From assembly GCA_019648995.1 (NCBI GenBank), contig BLXT01004325.1, forward strand, positions 572,736 through 611,125: a stretch of DNA of 38,390 nt. Reading direction: 5' to 3'. The stretch is from Plakobranchus ocellatus (lineage: Eukaryota; Mollusca; Gastropoda; Plakobranchidae). The notes under the pieces are model-generated. The model was not told the origin of the DNA. It saw only the letters and a list, made by a program, of their open reading frames with translations, and did no database searches. The translations under genes were made by a program, and so were the position numbers. The number at the start of each line of letters is the position of its first letter. The stretch's first letter is position 1. Shown piece by piece: positions 21,783 through 37,241 of this stretch.

Positions 21783-24700
21783 CTTTGTGTTCTCTCAAAG
21801 TATTCTTAAAGGCAGTTGACTTTGATGCTGCATAAAATGTTTATTTTTTTCTTTGAGAAATAAAATGTCCAGTGCACTTTTTTTTTTTTNNNNNNNNNNN
21901 NNNNNNNNNNNNNNNNTTTTTTTTTTTAATAAAGTAAAGATAATTGGCATCTACAAATTGTGACACATATTTATATTTTCTTTAAAAAAAAAACCTACTG
22001 CTTTGCGATTCTTTGAGATTGTGATGCTGCTAAACCACAAACCCATTTCTTCTTGAACAATGTGCTCTACAAAGACAGTAGTAATGTCTATAATGATATC
22101 TTTATTGTTTGAGTATAAGCAGAATGAAATGATTCTTGTTGACCTGTTTTTACATTGTTGTTTCTTTGTATTCATGTGAGTATGCCCTTTCATTATAAGT
22201 CTTAAGTCCTCTTTTTCAACAGGGTTTTGCTGTGCCTATTTGATTTTCATCTGCAAAAATCTTTCTGACTTTGTTCCAAGTGTTGACATGTAAGATTTTT
22301 CTAGAAATTTACGTTGTAAATATGATACAGATTTTAGTTTTTTAGATTTATTCATTAAAAAAAAAAAGATGGGAAGAGGACTTGAATTCAAAGGTTGAAT
22401 ATGTATAAAGGTATTTTACCTGAAAGTCAAAGCTTCAGGTAAAGTTAGCAGGACCAATTTACAAAAGTAATAAAGTTGTTCACCTTGCTGATTGACTACA
22501 AATAAAAACCCCAAACTACTATTTCTTAAAAATGACTCAAGCTTTTTATAGACATGCTGTGAACTTTCTGTGCATAAAGATGTATGCTATAGAATTTTGT
22601 TCAAATTCAGTCTTGAGCATACAGCAGCAATTTGACTCACTTTGGTGACTGCTACAGATTGTTATTTTTGTACTAGAACAATTTTGTTACTGTTTAAATG
22701 TAAATCTGATCATATTGTGTTTAACGCCTGCTAATCTGATTAAGAGCACATCGAATACATAACATAGGCCCTTATAGATCTGTAAAGAATTTTTTCCCCA
22801 TCATCTCAAACCACTTTTTAGTCAATTTTGCTTGATTTCTTTGCTGGATTATGGTCAATGTATGACTCATTATGGTTTGAGGAGTCACACTTCTGCCCTC
22901 TCTTTTTTTTGGCAATGTCTATACATAGGGTCCAGTGGCTGTTGATGATCCTGCCACCTGTTACTCTGCTCACCTTGCTACGCAGCCTCAACAGTCTGGC
23001 TTTCACCAGGTAACCTCACTCAACTATTTTGTCACAGTTGATGATTAATAGTGTGATTTTTAAAGCTTCAGCTTACAACATGCATTGGAGGTTTTTAAAG
23101 ATGTATTATCAGTTAACTTCTCAACTGCTGAATTAACTCCTTTTTTTTCAAAACCTGGAAACAAAATCTGACTTGAAACTAGCCTTAATGAGTTAAAGAA
23201 AAAGAGAATTTCAAGTTTTGAAATATTTTCTTTGCCTACTCTTTTCAAAAATTAAAACCTTGATATATTGTGGTGGAGAACAATCTTAAATCCATTACAT
23301 ATTTTTTTTTGTAGCTTATGACTCATTTGATTTTACATCAATGGGAAAGTCTTCTTAATTGGATTTGTATTTTCTCTCTGTTTTTAAATCTTTGGTGTTT
23401 TGGTGTGTTCCAACTTAACATGAATGTAGAATCTTTAGAGTTTGAATTACTGGTATACTGTTTCACAAAGACTCTCATTCTGCCTTTTTTTTTTTTTTTA
23501 AGCTTTTAATGATAGTGTTATAGACAATAATGAAAAAAAAATCTCTTCCCAGCTTGATGGCTCAATGCTCTAATCTGTTTGCCTTTGGCGTGGTTTTCTG
23601 GTTTGATTTTGAACACTTTCATGAAATCAAGTAAGTGTGAGAATAGGAAATTCACGATATTTTGATATATATTTTTAAAAAAAAAATTATAGCTGTATAC
23701 CTCCCGTGTGCACATGATTGAAGTGGTTAATGCATGGGCCAATTATTAGTTGGAATATCAGGTTGCTTTAATAGAGCAGGAACCTTTGAAATCAATCAGG
23801 TTAAACACTTTTTTTTAATGTAAAGTATGGTTTCAGTTTTATCAATTATTTTTTGTTTTTTTTAGGGGGATTTTGGAGAAATGTATAATAATTGCTTGAA
23901 CTGATGAGTTTTTGTTTTTTTTATTTTTTTGCCTTATCCAATGCTGATACTATTGGTTAATCCCTTACCTGAAATGCTGCCCTTTGTTATAATTTCTTTT
24001 ATGCATGTTGTGGGTCGATTTGGCGAAAAAAGAAATCAGGTGCAAAATTTGAGTACATTTTATTACCCTCTACTTCAAATGCATAAAATGAATCTTTTCA
24101 CATTGAATGCTGTAATGGATATGATTGATATGTGCATAGATGGCATCTTAAAGAAAAACTATTAAAAAACATAAAAGAAAACACTGCATTAGTAGATCTA
24201 ATTCAAATTAAGTTCAGTTGATTAATTATGAATATAGAACATTTGCTTTGAGGTAATGAGACTTAGCTTAAGGCATGTCTGGAATATTTTTGTTTTACAA
24301 TGCATTTTCATCATTATGGTTAGAAAGCTACTTTTTCTATTGTGCTCTCGCCTTAAGATTGCCGTAAAGGTCAAACTCAAGTATCTCAAATTAAGTGCCA
24401 GCAAGCAGTAGCTGTCATGACATACTTGCAATTTATATTTTAGTTATGTTCAAGTGGAATATATATATATAGATATTGTTTAAGTGTGATTGATGAAAAG
24501 CATAATAGAAGAGCATTGTGTAACTAAAATTGTTTCTATCTTATTTCAGAGGAGGGTAATGGTTTGTTTCTACTGTATATAGCACTAAACTTCTATTTTC
24601 ATTTATAAATATAACAAACATTTTAGAATGCTAAAACAGATATTCTTGTATGATGAAGCAGGGATGTATCCTTCATCTTCTTCTTGATTTTATATCTAGT

Positions 24701-27700
24701 TATATTAACATTAATATTTAAGCATCTTGAGACCATTTACAAGTAACAAAATTGTCCCTCCATCTCTCTCCCTCTCTCTTTCTTTTTCAAAATATGAAAG
24801 ATCTATTAAAAAAACTTTCATAATGTAAAATTATATAATCAGGAAAAAACTTTATGGGTCAGGATTAAGTGTGAGTAGTGAGGAAATAACCTTTCTTTTT
24901 TTTTTTTTTCTTTTCAAAACATTCAATTCAACTTGAATGCCAGTTGCATAATAAAACTGTTATTTCAAACATCTGATTTATTATAACTGGTTTTACAATC
25001 TACATTTGTAATATCGCTACAAAGTGAGTCATTTTTAGAGTAAAACTGGCCGTGACAAAACAGCTCTCATACATTTTGATAACATCCTCCAGTGATGTAA
25101 ATGACCATTGAGACCAGTCTAAAGGTTGTGAGATATGTGTGGTGCAAAAATGTTACACTCATAACAGCATGATCTGTACTTGTTACTCTTTTTCTCTGCA
25201 AAAGATTATAATTTTGTAAAGACTCCGCATATAAGCATTGATAATATGAAATTGTGTATAATCTATAGTATGGTATCAGTGCATGACTTATTATATCTAG
25301 CCTGGGGTTCAAGAACTGGTCAGTTTTTGCAGGCAGAAGTGTCAGTTGTATGCCTTTTAATATTTATTAATATTTATACAATTAGAGAAACTTGATTCAA
25401 ATTTGGCCCTTACAAAAAGAATTTTTGATTTGACTTGCAAAAGGGATAAAAACTACTGTATGGAATACTTGGAAACTGTTGAAAATCAGAAAATTGTATC
25501 AAGGTTAATTGGGTTTCCATTGCAAATATGAATAGTACGTGTTTGTTTTTTTTTTTAATGTAGCTACTACTACTAAAATTTAATGCCAATGTATGTTACT
25601 CTATTGTTCTCATCTGTCTGGTGTGGTTGATTTAAAACAACAGAGGATCTGCTGCAGAGTAAGGACTGACCACTGACCATAATTGACCAGACTGTCTGGT
25701 CCACTCACCCCTACTTACTCCTAGCTTTTCTCTTTTTCACAGTTGGGTCCTTGGTCTTTTTTCAATCAAAGGCTGTGATGGATATTTCAAACAGCTCGTT
25801 ATTGTGTTTTCTCTCCTCTTTTTTCCTTCTCTTATTAAATTTTGGCACTATAACAAAAAAACAACAACAAAAAAATGTCGATAGTTTGAACTCATACACA
25901 CCCAAAACTTTACATCATTATTTATCATTATATTATTGTTAACTTTCATTACATAATTTATCTTTAGCTTGAAACTTAGCCATTGCATCTGTAACAGATT
26001 GTGCAGCAGATTTTCAATTTGAATCATCTCATACAAGTAAAATTTAAATGATTTAGTCACCAGGTTGAAATGACATATTTTACATGACGTGTAGAAACTA
26101 TAAAAAGCTGAACACAAAAATATGGTTCCTTTTTTTCTCTGTAAGTTAAAATTGCCATTTGGCTTGATAAAGTCCGTGCTGAAATTGTTTTGTAAGGTCT
26201 ATGGGACTGCATTTTACTATTTTTTTTTTTGTTTTTTTTCCCCTGCCTTTACATACGTAAAAGAAACAAAATTACGAAATTTAAATTAAACCTTCAGAAT
26301 CTTTGTAGGAATTTGTTCGGTGGTTGTGGAGTAGAAGTAAATAGGTTTTTGTTTCTCAATATTACAAAAAATATATTTTTTTTTCTTTTGAACACTTTTA
26401 TGAACATGCTGTCAGCCAAATAAAATTCTGTTTTGTTGGAAAACTGACATTTTATATCCTAAAATGTCTTAAATTAGAGTAAAAGTCTGAAAATCTTTTC
26501 GGTCTGGAAGGCTTCAACCCTTTCCCTTGGTCCCCCCCCTTTTTTTTTTTAGACAATTTTAGTGTCAGTCACTATCACTACTATCAGGTCTGGGATTGAA
26601 AGTATCTTAGTGCTTTGTTATCAAATTCTTTAAGAGCAAGCAAATATTCACAACAGACGTTAAGAAATCTCCTGTAATAATTGTATCATTTAAGAAAACA
26701 AACACTTCTCCATGTTTGTAAAGATTATTAATATCTAGAAAGACTTTACCTGCTCTTTAGTGCCAAAACTTTTTATTTATATGTAGTTGATATATAGCAC
26801 CATTGCATTGTAGACTTAATCTACATTCTGATGTGATTTAGGAAGTAGGAAAAGGTGCCAGTAGGGTGTTCATGTTCAACATAATTATTTATTTTTTGAA
26901 AAGTACCGCTTTGGAGAGTGGTTTTTTTTTTTTTTTTGTAACTTTAAATCATTGCCATGAAGATAATAACAAATTGTATGGACATGAGATAAGGAACAAC
27001 ATTGTTCACCTCACAACAAAAGATGCTTTTTAAGTTTTCTTTTTTTTTTAATTTTGAACCTTTCTCTGGTCCACCATGTTTATGCTCCCACCGACAGTAG
27101 TAGTAGCAGCTGATTTCTTCAGAAGATAAACCCATTACTGTACCATTAATATCTGGCTTTACTAGCAATGGCATAGTGAGAAACTCTTTGCTAAACTGTG
27201 TACTTTTATATGTAAAATATGGGATATATTTCACTACAAAAGGTGCACCTAAGAGCTCATTCTATTTGTGTGCATTCATCTTGTCAAGAGAGCAAATTCT
27301 TCCTGGAAAGTAAATTTGCTCTATCAGCTTAAACAGAAGGTTGATTTTCATTTGAATCACATAATAAATGGAGATGTGCAGGAGAGATGAAAATGTTTAT
27401 ATGCCTGATTGGCATATTTCAACCGAGTATTTTTTTCTTCCTTTTTCGTTTCTGTAAGATGATGTTTATTCGTGAAATAGTTACGTCAGGTTTTTCTGAT
27501 ACCTGTGTCCATACTTTCCAATACTTTTTAAGAATTTTATTTTTTTTCATTTATCTATTATTTTTTTTCTCTTGAGGTCAGTCCTAATGACTTGGATTTT
27601 GCATATACAATTTTTTGGGAAAAATAAATTTGCTAGGGGAGTGCTTTCCTTCTTAAAATGCCTTTTGCAAATGTTGAAAAAAAAAAAAAAATCCATATTG

Positions 27701-30700
27701 TAGATCAAAATTGACATCGCTTTAATCAATTTTCTCTGCTGTAAAGAAGTTTTAGACTCTGACTGTGAATTGTAGTGCTCAAAATGTGATCTCCACCTCA
27801 TTTGGACTGTCTTGAGACACTTATAGTGTGACAAATATTTCTTATTGCTCAAGTTCACACTGAATGAAAAGCTGATAATACACATTTACAAAGGCACCAT
27901 TTCTTCAATATGTACATACATATATTTTTTTTTACCTGCACAAGAAAAGCCTATTTTTAACCATAACAAACACAAGATAAAAAGAAACTTGGCCCAAAAG
28001 TTTCCCTAGAGACATCTCTCTCTCTCTATCTTTATCTAGATGACCTATGGGCCCTTTCAGTGCGTGGAATTTGATTACAGTCTGAAATATTTTATAGATT
28101 TTTTTTTCTTGAGTGTTAAGAAGCTCAAGAGTAAATCATGATGTCTATTTAAACAAAAAAAAAGAGAAATTGTTTTAAGCAATATTTATTAAAGTTGGGG
28201 AGAAACATGTATGTAAATATCCATGGACCTCAAAATAACTTTCTGGTGAGTGTTTAATGTATGCCCTACTCTATTTTATTTAAGCTCCTTGTAGTTGGAA
28301 TGGAGTCAGGGCAATGAATTTTATAATTTTTGCTTTTCTTTTCCCTCATTCAAAAAGCTTTGCCAAAAATCAAGTTCTCTCAATTTATAATTTTTCTGAC
28401 TTGATTTATTCCTTTATTTTTTTAGAGAGATATCATTTCCCTACTCACCACTCTTTTTAAAAGGTATTTTATTATAATTATTATTTTTAATGTACAGTTT
28501 CAAACTTTTAACTTTTTAAAAAGGCTCTAGATCTATTGAAAAATGTTCATTGTAACTTGTGACTGATATGCTCTGATTGCCCCACACAAAAACAAAAGCA
28601 CTTTATGGTGATGAAGAGTATAAGAACAATATGAATTGAAAACTCCAAGTGTAAACAAGCTTTTTACATGTATGTATGTATGTATGTATGTATGTATGTG
28701 TAAATCTTGCTGTACTCTGTGTATACACACACATACACATATGCACGTTCGTATACGTACATATGTATCTATGTCTTTGAATCTGTGTATGTCTTTGAAC
28801 CAGTCATAATATTTTAACTCACAGTTCTTCAATCACAAGTGCACACTTTATACCTCCTTTCTGCTAACTTTGCAGTAGTAGAAACTGCAGAGAGCTGCAA
28901 AATAGAGAATATGGGCAGGAACATTGGAGCATTAAATTCTTTTCAAGCTTCTGGTCAAAGAAAAAAAATTTTTTTTAAACTTGTCTTATCTCACAACTGT
29001 TTTTTGCCATATTTGACTCGTAAGGATTAATCTCAAGTCATAGTAAAAATAATTCGTAAGTCCAATGCATTTTTCTTTTTTTAATATTACTACTGAGCTT
29101 AAAAGAATCACCAAAATCATTGTGGAAAAAAAAAAAAACTTTCAAAAACGTATATAGAAAATGTATAAGAAAAGAAACTTCATATCAAATATCAACTTTA
29201 TTTGTTTTCTCTTTTTTAGGGAAAATTCAATCAAAACAGCATATATATATTTAGATATATGGTGTTGCGCAATAAAGTCAGAAATTGCCTTTGTGCTCAT
29301 GGTAGTTGGATTCCAGAGAATATCATTTTAAATACACTTATTTAATGTAATCAAATACATTTAGATGTAGCAACAATTATTGAACCAAACTCAAATCACA
29401 AGTTAAATTACTCTTACAGATAGCTCTCAGTCGGATCCAGTGATATATGAACATTCATGTCAAGGAAAGAACTTTTATAATTGTTTGAAAAAAATTAAGT
29501 TCTCGAAACAGTGGTATATTACATTTGTACATACGCTTTCTTACATGATTCTTACTCTATCGTGCTGCTTTAATAGTATGAATTTAATGCATGTGTGTGT
29601 TGTTTGCTTTTATTTGCAGAATACATCCGAGAGAAATCTCTCTGGAAAATCTTCCATTCTTCTTTGTCATAGCCATCTATTGCTATGAGGTAGGTATGTA
29701 TGGAAGTCCTGAGGTTTATTAAAGTCTCTTGTTTTCTCTATTTGATTTTGGTCTTTTATTAAATTGTTGCATTTATAAGTAAAATCTTAGAAAACGAGGC
29801 AAATTGACAATATGTTATCTGATTAATGTTAAAACCAATCACTGATGTGAGATAGCTGGATTGAGGCCTAATGCACAATGAAAAATGGACGACCAATAAC
29901 CTATGGGTTGTATTTCCACTATTGGCACCAGAGCAACAAGTTTCCTATATTGCATATATTGCATGTGGTTTTGTTTATCCTTTTGGTTTTTTTTTTTTCA
30001 GTCTGGAGTTCCTGTTCAGAGGTTGAGTGGATAGACAAAATATATGGCACTCTAGGCTAAGATAATTTAGTTTTAAATTATCTTGCAACACTATATTATA
30101 TGATGATGGCATATACTTTTTTTTTTTTATATCTTTTTTATACCTGGCATGTTGAAGTTTTTTTGTTTATATTCTTTCATTCTTCAAAGATACTGCTAAA
30201 GTGGAAACAGAAATTTTGTGACTTAAGGTTGACTTACAGGGATAAAATAAAAGTATGTGTAAGGTAATTTGAATAATGTAAATAATGTCCTCTTTATTTG
30301 ACACCATTTTTATAATGTTTCATTGATGTGGTATTTGATACTTTTTCTTCTGTTTTTTAAAACCAGGGAGCGGGTCTAGTGTTATCTCTGGAATCCTCTC
30401 TTGCTAAAGAAGTTCGACACAAATTTTCAAGGTTTGTTTTCCTTAAGTGTATGTGTAAGCTGTTCAGTCTGAACTATATATATATGTAGTTCTATATGTG
30501 CGTGGTTCCTTAGTATTTTTTTCTTTTTTTTTTTTTCACAGTAGGGTTCCTATGTAACATTTAAGAAAAAATTTTATGCAGAGATAGGCAAAATGAATGT
30601 GTGTTTTACCATTAAGTCATCGTGAAAAATATATATGTTTGAAGCGGCTCTGTGGTGAATCAAAAAAATATTTTAATATCGTATAATCTAATGAAAAGGC

Positions 30701-33700
30701 ATTCCTTTTTCCACCATAGAAAGTGTACCCTCAAAGCAAAATGTGTAACAGTCACAGGACATTTTTCTTTTTCAACCGAAACACAAATCTACCAACCATT
30801 ACTGATTTCCGCAATATAAATTACTGATTTTAGTAAAATACTACTAAAATAAGTACAGAATTACTGAATTACTGAAATGAGATGGAAAATGCTGAAATTT
30901 AATTTTTAATTAATGAACTATATACAACCTGATCCTGTTTTAAATGATGCTCACTGCTTTCTGAACCAGTAGTGTAAATTGATGAAATGTTATTTTTTGA
31001 ATTCTTTTCTGGCATCAAATTGTAACAATGTCCTTTCTGGTTCTGAAATTAGAGCAGAGCAAAGGAGTCAAACTTTTTTTATGAGAAAAAAAATGTTTGA
31101 CTGGTTTTGAAGTTTTGATAATTTTTTTTTGATGCTGAAAGCCTGTCAACTCCATGGTGATCTCAGGCTCTTAGATCCTCCTCAGACTAGGAGATCCTTG
31201 ACAGGCTTCAAATTTGAATCCATGACAGAAAATTCCAAGCACATTTTGAGTGGGTTTTTTTAGGCTCAGGGTGACCAAGGCCCCTTGAACATATAACATT
31301 CTTGCCTTACTACAGTAAATGATATATAATTGGGTGATTATTGCACACAAATTTCTTCTTTCCTCTAAATTGTTACTTTTTTTTTTTTTTTAACATGAAA
31401 TGATGAATCTTGTTGTATTCTTGTTTGAGATCTGAAAATGTGAATGAAATTTTTTGATGATTTTTTTTTCTCTTGGATTCCCAGATATTTTGTGAGCACG
31501 TTAGTTGTGGTAACGTCTCTGTACATAGCTTTTGGAGTGTGTGGCTATTTGGTAAGTCATTGACATTCTTGTTTTGTGGTCCTCATTGCTTCACAATTTA
31601 TTTCTTTATTGGTTTTTTTGTGTTACAAAAAAATTATGGTGCACATTTTTATTAGTTAGCACAAGAGTATTCAATATGGTTTTAAGATTAAGGTCTCTTG
31701 TTTTGGCTTTAAGAATGCTTTATTATATCATAATGATTTTGTTTTCAAAAGGTTATTTTAAAGAATGTAAGCTTAATTTAGGTAAAAACTGCTTTGAAAT
31801 ATCTTTGTGCGGTTCAGATGCTATCAATACAACCATCCATAAAAACTGATTTTCACTTTCTAGTGTTTTTAGTTTAATTCATAAGGGTCACATCATATTT
31901 GTTTGAGCAATGAAGTTCACTACCATGGTCATAAAAGGCATTCACACTACATTTAAGTAATGGAGTAAAAAAAAAAAAAAAAAATAAAAAACAAGCCTTA
32001 AACAATGAAATCTTTTCTGATCACGTTAATACTTGTTATAAAGAATATGGATCTAAAAACCTAAAAAGTTGTATTTTCAAAATTAGCAAACATTTTTGTC
32101 TGTCTTTGTTGCTTTCAAGGTTGTGATTCTTAAAATATCACCAAAAATCTGTAGAGGGAGCAAAGCTGTGTCTTTTTGTTGAATTCAATACTTACTCAGA
32201 TAAATTTTATTTGGGATGTATCTCCATGGTTTGGTAGGAAAAGAATCAGTCCCACTTTTTGTTTTTTAAATGTTATTTACACACATGAAAAAATTTAATA
32301 AGTATAAAACCATCCAGTCATGAAATGAGCATCAGATCTTTTTTAGATTTAAATATTTGACTCATTGTACCATGCCAAACCAAAATATGAATCAAAATCT
32401 CGTTGAAATAAACTAAAGCTGTGAAATCTTTTATCATTTTTCTGAATGTGTTTATGTTTTTTTCTCTGAAAACAATAATCTTAGGAAAGAGGAAAATGAA
32501 AGCAAAAGGAACTCTGCAAAATACATTACAAACAACTTGCTTATAAGTGTGGGATTTTCGTGTATTTGAGTGAAGATGCTGGGTTTATTTTTTGTGTATT
32601 TGTGTATCATGCGCACCTGAGCCTTCATAATTCAAAGTGCTTGGAATATTAAAATAGTTTGCATCTTTAATCGTTTTTTTTTTAATGTGTGTATGTTCGC
32701 TTCTCTGAAAACAATAATCTTAGGGAAGTGGAAAATGGAAGGCAAAGGAACTGCAAAATACATCACAAACAATTTGCTTATAAGTGTGGGATTTTCATGT
32801 ATTTGAGTGAAGCTGCTGTGTTTATTTTATTTGTATTTGTGTATCATGCACACCTGAGCCTTCATAATTCAAAGTGCTTGGAATATTAAAATCGTTTGCA
32901 TCTCTTGGTGCATTTAACTGAAATATAAACAAAAACAAAATATTGAAGTTTCAAACAAATTTTAGCTTTTGACTTGGATTTCGTTTTGTTTGAATGAGTA
33001 TCGAGTGAAGTCGGCTCATGCGTATTTCAGCAAATACAAAGCAAGATCGTTGTTTGTTGGTTTAATGTTTGATGTTGAAATGACAGCAGTTATTTCATGG
33101 TTTTCAGTTGTAGGCTCATTTTTGTTTAGACCTCTTGTTGAATATTATTTTTGCAGCTTAATTTTTTTTGTGGTTTTTGAAAAGTTAGTCTAAAGAGTAA
33201 TTTATTTAATCAAGATTGTGAGAATTTTTTGGCTAAAAAAGTATATAATTACATTAATTATTTATTTGAATTAAGTGCTTAATGATTTTTCTTTTTTTGC
33301 CTGGTTCATGTAGTTCATTCAGTTTTATTTGTTCACTATTTTTGTTTTTTTTTTACTTGTTTGTTTGTTTGTTTTGTTTTCTGCGTGTAGTTTTTTTTTT
33401 TTTTTTCCTTTCCAGGTCTTTCTTTCTTTGTTCATGTTGAACATTTGAAAATTTGTATGTTTTTTCATTTTTTTTTGTTTTGTTTTGTTTCTTCAGTCAT
33501 TTGGTCCTGAAACCAACCAGATTATCACTCTTAACCTACCCAAAGGTATTGTAACTTTTACATGCACATTTCATTTTTATAGGTAAATAAACTTGCTTTT
33601 GGTATGATACTGCAGCTTTCTTCTTCTTTTTTTTTTTTTTTATTTCACAGTAATATAAATGTATCTCAATGGCTTTTGACTGAAGTTTTGTTTGAATATA

Positions 33701-36700
33701 TTCTTTTTAACTCTCTATAAGATGAGTCACTTCACATTTAATATATTATGTTTGATAACATTTAATCTCAAATGTAATGTTTGTTTTGGATCTGTTTTAG
33801 TTTATTATATCAAGAGTTTTCAAACCAGGTCATAATCTTATATTTTAATCACGACATGCTTGCAAAAAAAAAAAACCTATTTTGTTCAGGAATTGAATTA
33901 TTATGCTTTCTTTCTTTTCCAACTTCCTTTAGATTATAATGCAGTCTTAAAAGCTTTGTTTTATGTGGTTGGTGACCTGGCTGATGTCTAAGGCTTTTGA
34001 GCTGAAATATACTGTAGTCAATAGTTAAGGCTTTATAATTTTACCTGGGTCAGTGCTCAATGCCTTTTAGTGGACATTGTAACTCAACTGGTTCAATACC
34101 CAGCACTTTTCAGTAGAGCATTTAATGGATACCTATAAGGCTCTCTCATTGAACTTATAGCCTGTTGATTCTTAGTTTTCTGTTTGAAATAGTCAATTAG
34201 TCGACACCCAAGGCTATTTTGTCAACATTGTCCATGCCAAAGATTTTCTGGTTAAAAAAATCCTTTCAACCTGTCCAAAGCCAACTGTTTTGTAAATAAA
34301 ATTGTGATGTGATTCGGTCAACACCCAATGCTTTCAGATGAAATTGTAGTTGTGTCTAACTTGCTCCATCTAAAGTATTTACCAGTTGAATTTGAAGTTG
34401 AAAACCATTTGTGAATGTTACTTTAACTACATCTAGATATTTCAGCTCCCAAGCTTATAAATCTTAGTTCTGCAAAGAGCTGCATGAGTGAGAAGAAACT
34501 GATCTTAACTTACATTTTATGGGGAAAAGAATGGTGTGAATCAACTTCAAGTCACAGGAAAAGCTCTCAAAGACATTTCAGACTGTTTGCAATGAGTGGC
34601 TTCTGTGCTTCTACCCCCAACCAACAGGCGTCTGTTAGGACTTTTCATCACTTTGATTAACCAATTATTATTTTATTGTGCTTCACAGGCACAGGGCTGG
34701 ACTTCAGTCTGCTTGTCAAATCGTGCTTGTGCGTGGCTCTGTTCTGCACATACCCTGGTAAAGTCAAGGCTCTACTGATCTCAAAAGCAGTACATTATAT
34801 GTTCTAACAAAAGGAGTTTGAAATCATGAGCAGCAAAATCATTAACAGAAACTTTAAAAGTGAATATAATCCCACCACTCTCTCGTCTCATGTTATTTGA
34901 CAACGAGGAGTGCTTGCCAGAACGCACAAAACCCATTTTTCTGTGGCTATTTTGCCGCTACTCATACATCATAAGTTAGTGTGACATTTTGAACGTTTTA
35001 AATTGATGATTGTAGCCGGCAGCTGCATATAATAAGCTTAGCAATTAAGCAAACTATGATAGAGATATAGAAATACTGTCAAAAGATGTCAGGGTTAAAA
35101 AAAAAGAAAGCAGTGAAAAGAAGAGAAAACAAAATTTAAGATATATTTTGATGCAAAGTCCTTGCTCTTTTTTATGTTAAAAAAAAAATGTTATTTCTGG
35201 TGTATTGTTATCAATAGTCAATATTATAATTGTGATGGTGTGTTTGTGATTCTGCTTAATACCGCAATCATAAAGTATGTGTGTGTGTTTGTCTTGGCTC
35301 CTTCCAGTGATGATGTTTCCTGTCATGAGAATCTTAGAACATTACTTCATCCCAGATGCCCACAAGTCTTTCTGGAAAGGGGTAAGTCTTGAATATGGTT
35401 AAAGTGTAAGTGAAAATTATTTGTTCTAGAGGGGACAGTCAGGGTGAAAAAAATGGACAAGCTACACATTATGGCGCTTACTTTTTCAGATGATTTAAAA
35501 AAAAAAAGTTGTGGCATAGTGAAATTAACAGAGTCTTTTCTAGATTTCACCATAGAAAGCATTTGAAATATCATTGTGGTTTATAAACAAGAAATATGTG
35601 TTTCAAGCTTTATGAATTTTTGGCAGCTTTTGATTCTTCTGTATTTTTTATTCTAGAATGTCTTGCGTGGCCTTGTAGTGTTATTGACCGGTATGGTGGT
35701 CATTGTGATCCCCAACTTTGCAGACCTCATGGCCCTGGTTGGGGCGACGTGTTGCACGTTCCTGGCCTTTGTCATGCCTGGACTGTTTCACATGAAGTTG
35801 TTTCAGGGGTGAGAAAGTCTTGTCATTTATGGGCCATAATGCTGCAGTTTCTCATGATCTGCTCATGGTAAACAACAGATGGTAACTCAGTCAGAGAAAT
35901 ATATATTATTAAATCGCCTATTTAAATTGTATAAAGATGTTACAGATCAAGGTTAGAATCATTTTAAATTATTCCTTTTAAAATATTTTTCCTGTCTATG
36001 AGTAGTTCAAAATTATTTTAAAAAAAAACTGTGAACTGTGTGTGGAAGAAAAATTGATGTATATTATAAGACTACCCATTTTCAGTGTGTTGGAATATTA
36101 AGATCAGGGTCAGGGTAATATTGAAATAAATTTTTCACGGTTATCTTTGCCAGTGAGCTGTTATTAAAACACCTACAAAACTGCTTATATATGAAGCTTT
36201 TATTATTGGTTTAAAATTTCTGTCATTTTCGGGCGAGAAACACAATTTCTGGTAGTTTTCCACATTTTCATTCTGAGCAAAGACATGAGTCTTTTATTTT
36301 ATGTGGAACTAAATAGGAACTTTTTGTAAACATACGTTTGTAATTAAATGAGCTGAGTTATTTTCATTTTGATATTTTATTTTCTCAGAGATCTTTCGCA
36401 ACGTCAGAAGCTGTTTGATTGGACTCTAATATGTCTTGGCATACTAGGGTAAGTTAGCTTTGTTCTCTGTTTCTCTTCAGTTAGCCACTCACAGTGGCTC
36501 ACAATGTCTCTGTGTTTCGTGCTTATATATAAATTTGATTACAAAGTTTAAGAGCTAATCTGTATCTTTAATTCCAATTTTAAGGTGAACTTGATTTGAA
36601 ATTGTATGGAGAAAACTTAATTTTGTTTTCGTTTTTAAAGTGCTTTAAAAACTCCTGCCAGATGTTTTGAATTCATAGCCTAAAAGTGTTTTTGAAACCC

Positions 36701-37187
36701 TTATATTACAAATTTGAGGGTGTTTTTGCTTGTTTTTGTTGGCACAAATAGAAATGAAAAAAAATATGGATTTCCTTTAAAATTGTCCCGTGCGTGCTCT
36801 TGAACTCTGAACTGACAATTTTTGGCTTTTTGAAGTTGCCAATACAGATGCTACTACTTCATTTGAAAACCTTGAGTTTTAACTTATTTAATTTAGTCAT
36901 GATATATGTGTGTGTATGTATACCTGAACACGCACAAACCATGAGTAAATTAAATTGTCTTTTATATATATATGTATATATAAAAAGTAAAGTGGGTCCC
37001 ACGCTTAATCCAAGCATCAAGGAACCAGGAATAGGGTCCTGATTGTTCTTGGCATTCGCCATTATGAGGTAGTTTGCCATTGCTTTCCTCGCTGCCTTTA
37101 CTTTCGCCGGATCTTAAGAGACCTAGCTACCCATTTAGTGCTGGGTTGACACAGGGGAGCAATAAAAAATTGACTTGGTCTGGACTC

Positions 37188-37241
<54 letters not shown>

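Noticed and set aside
23929-24165. 78-codon frame in intron 8 as a possible alternative exon
   Set aside because: There is no homology to the transporter family, and the protein joins correctly without it.
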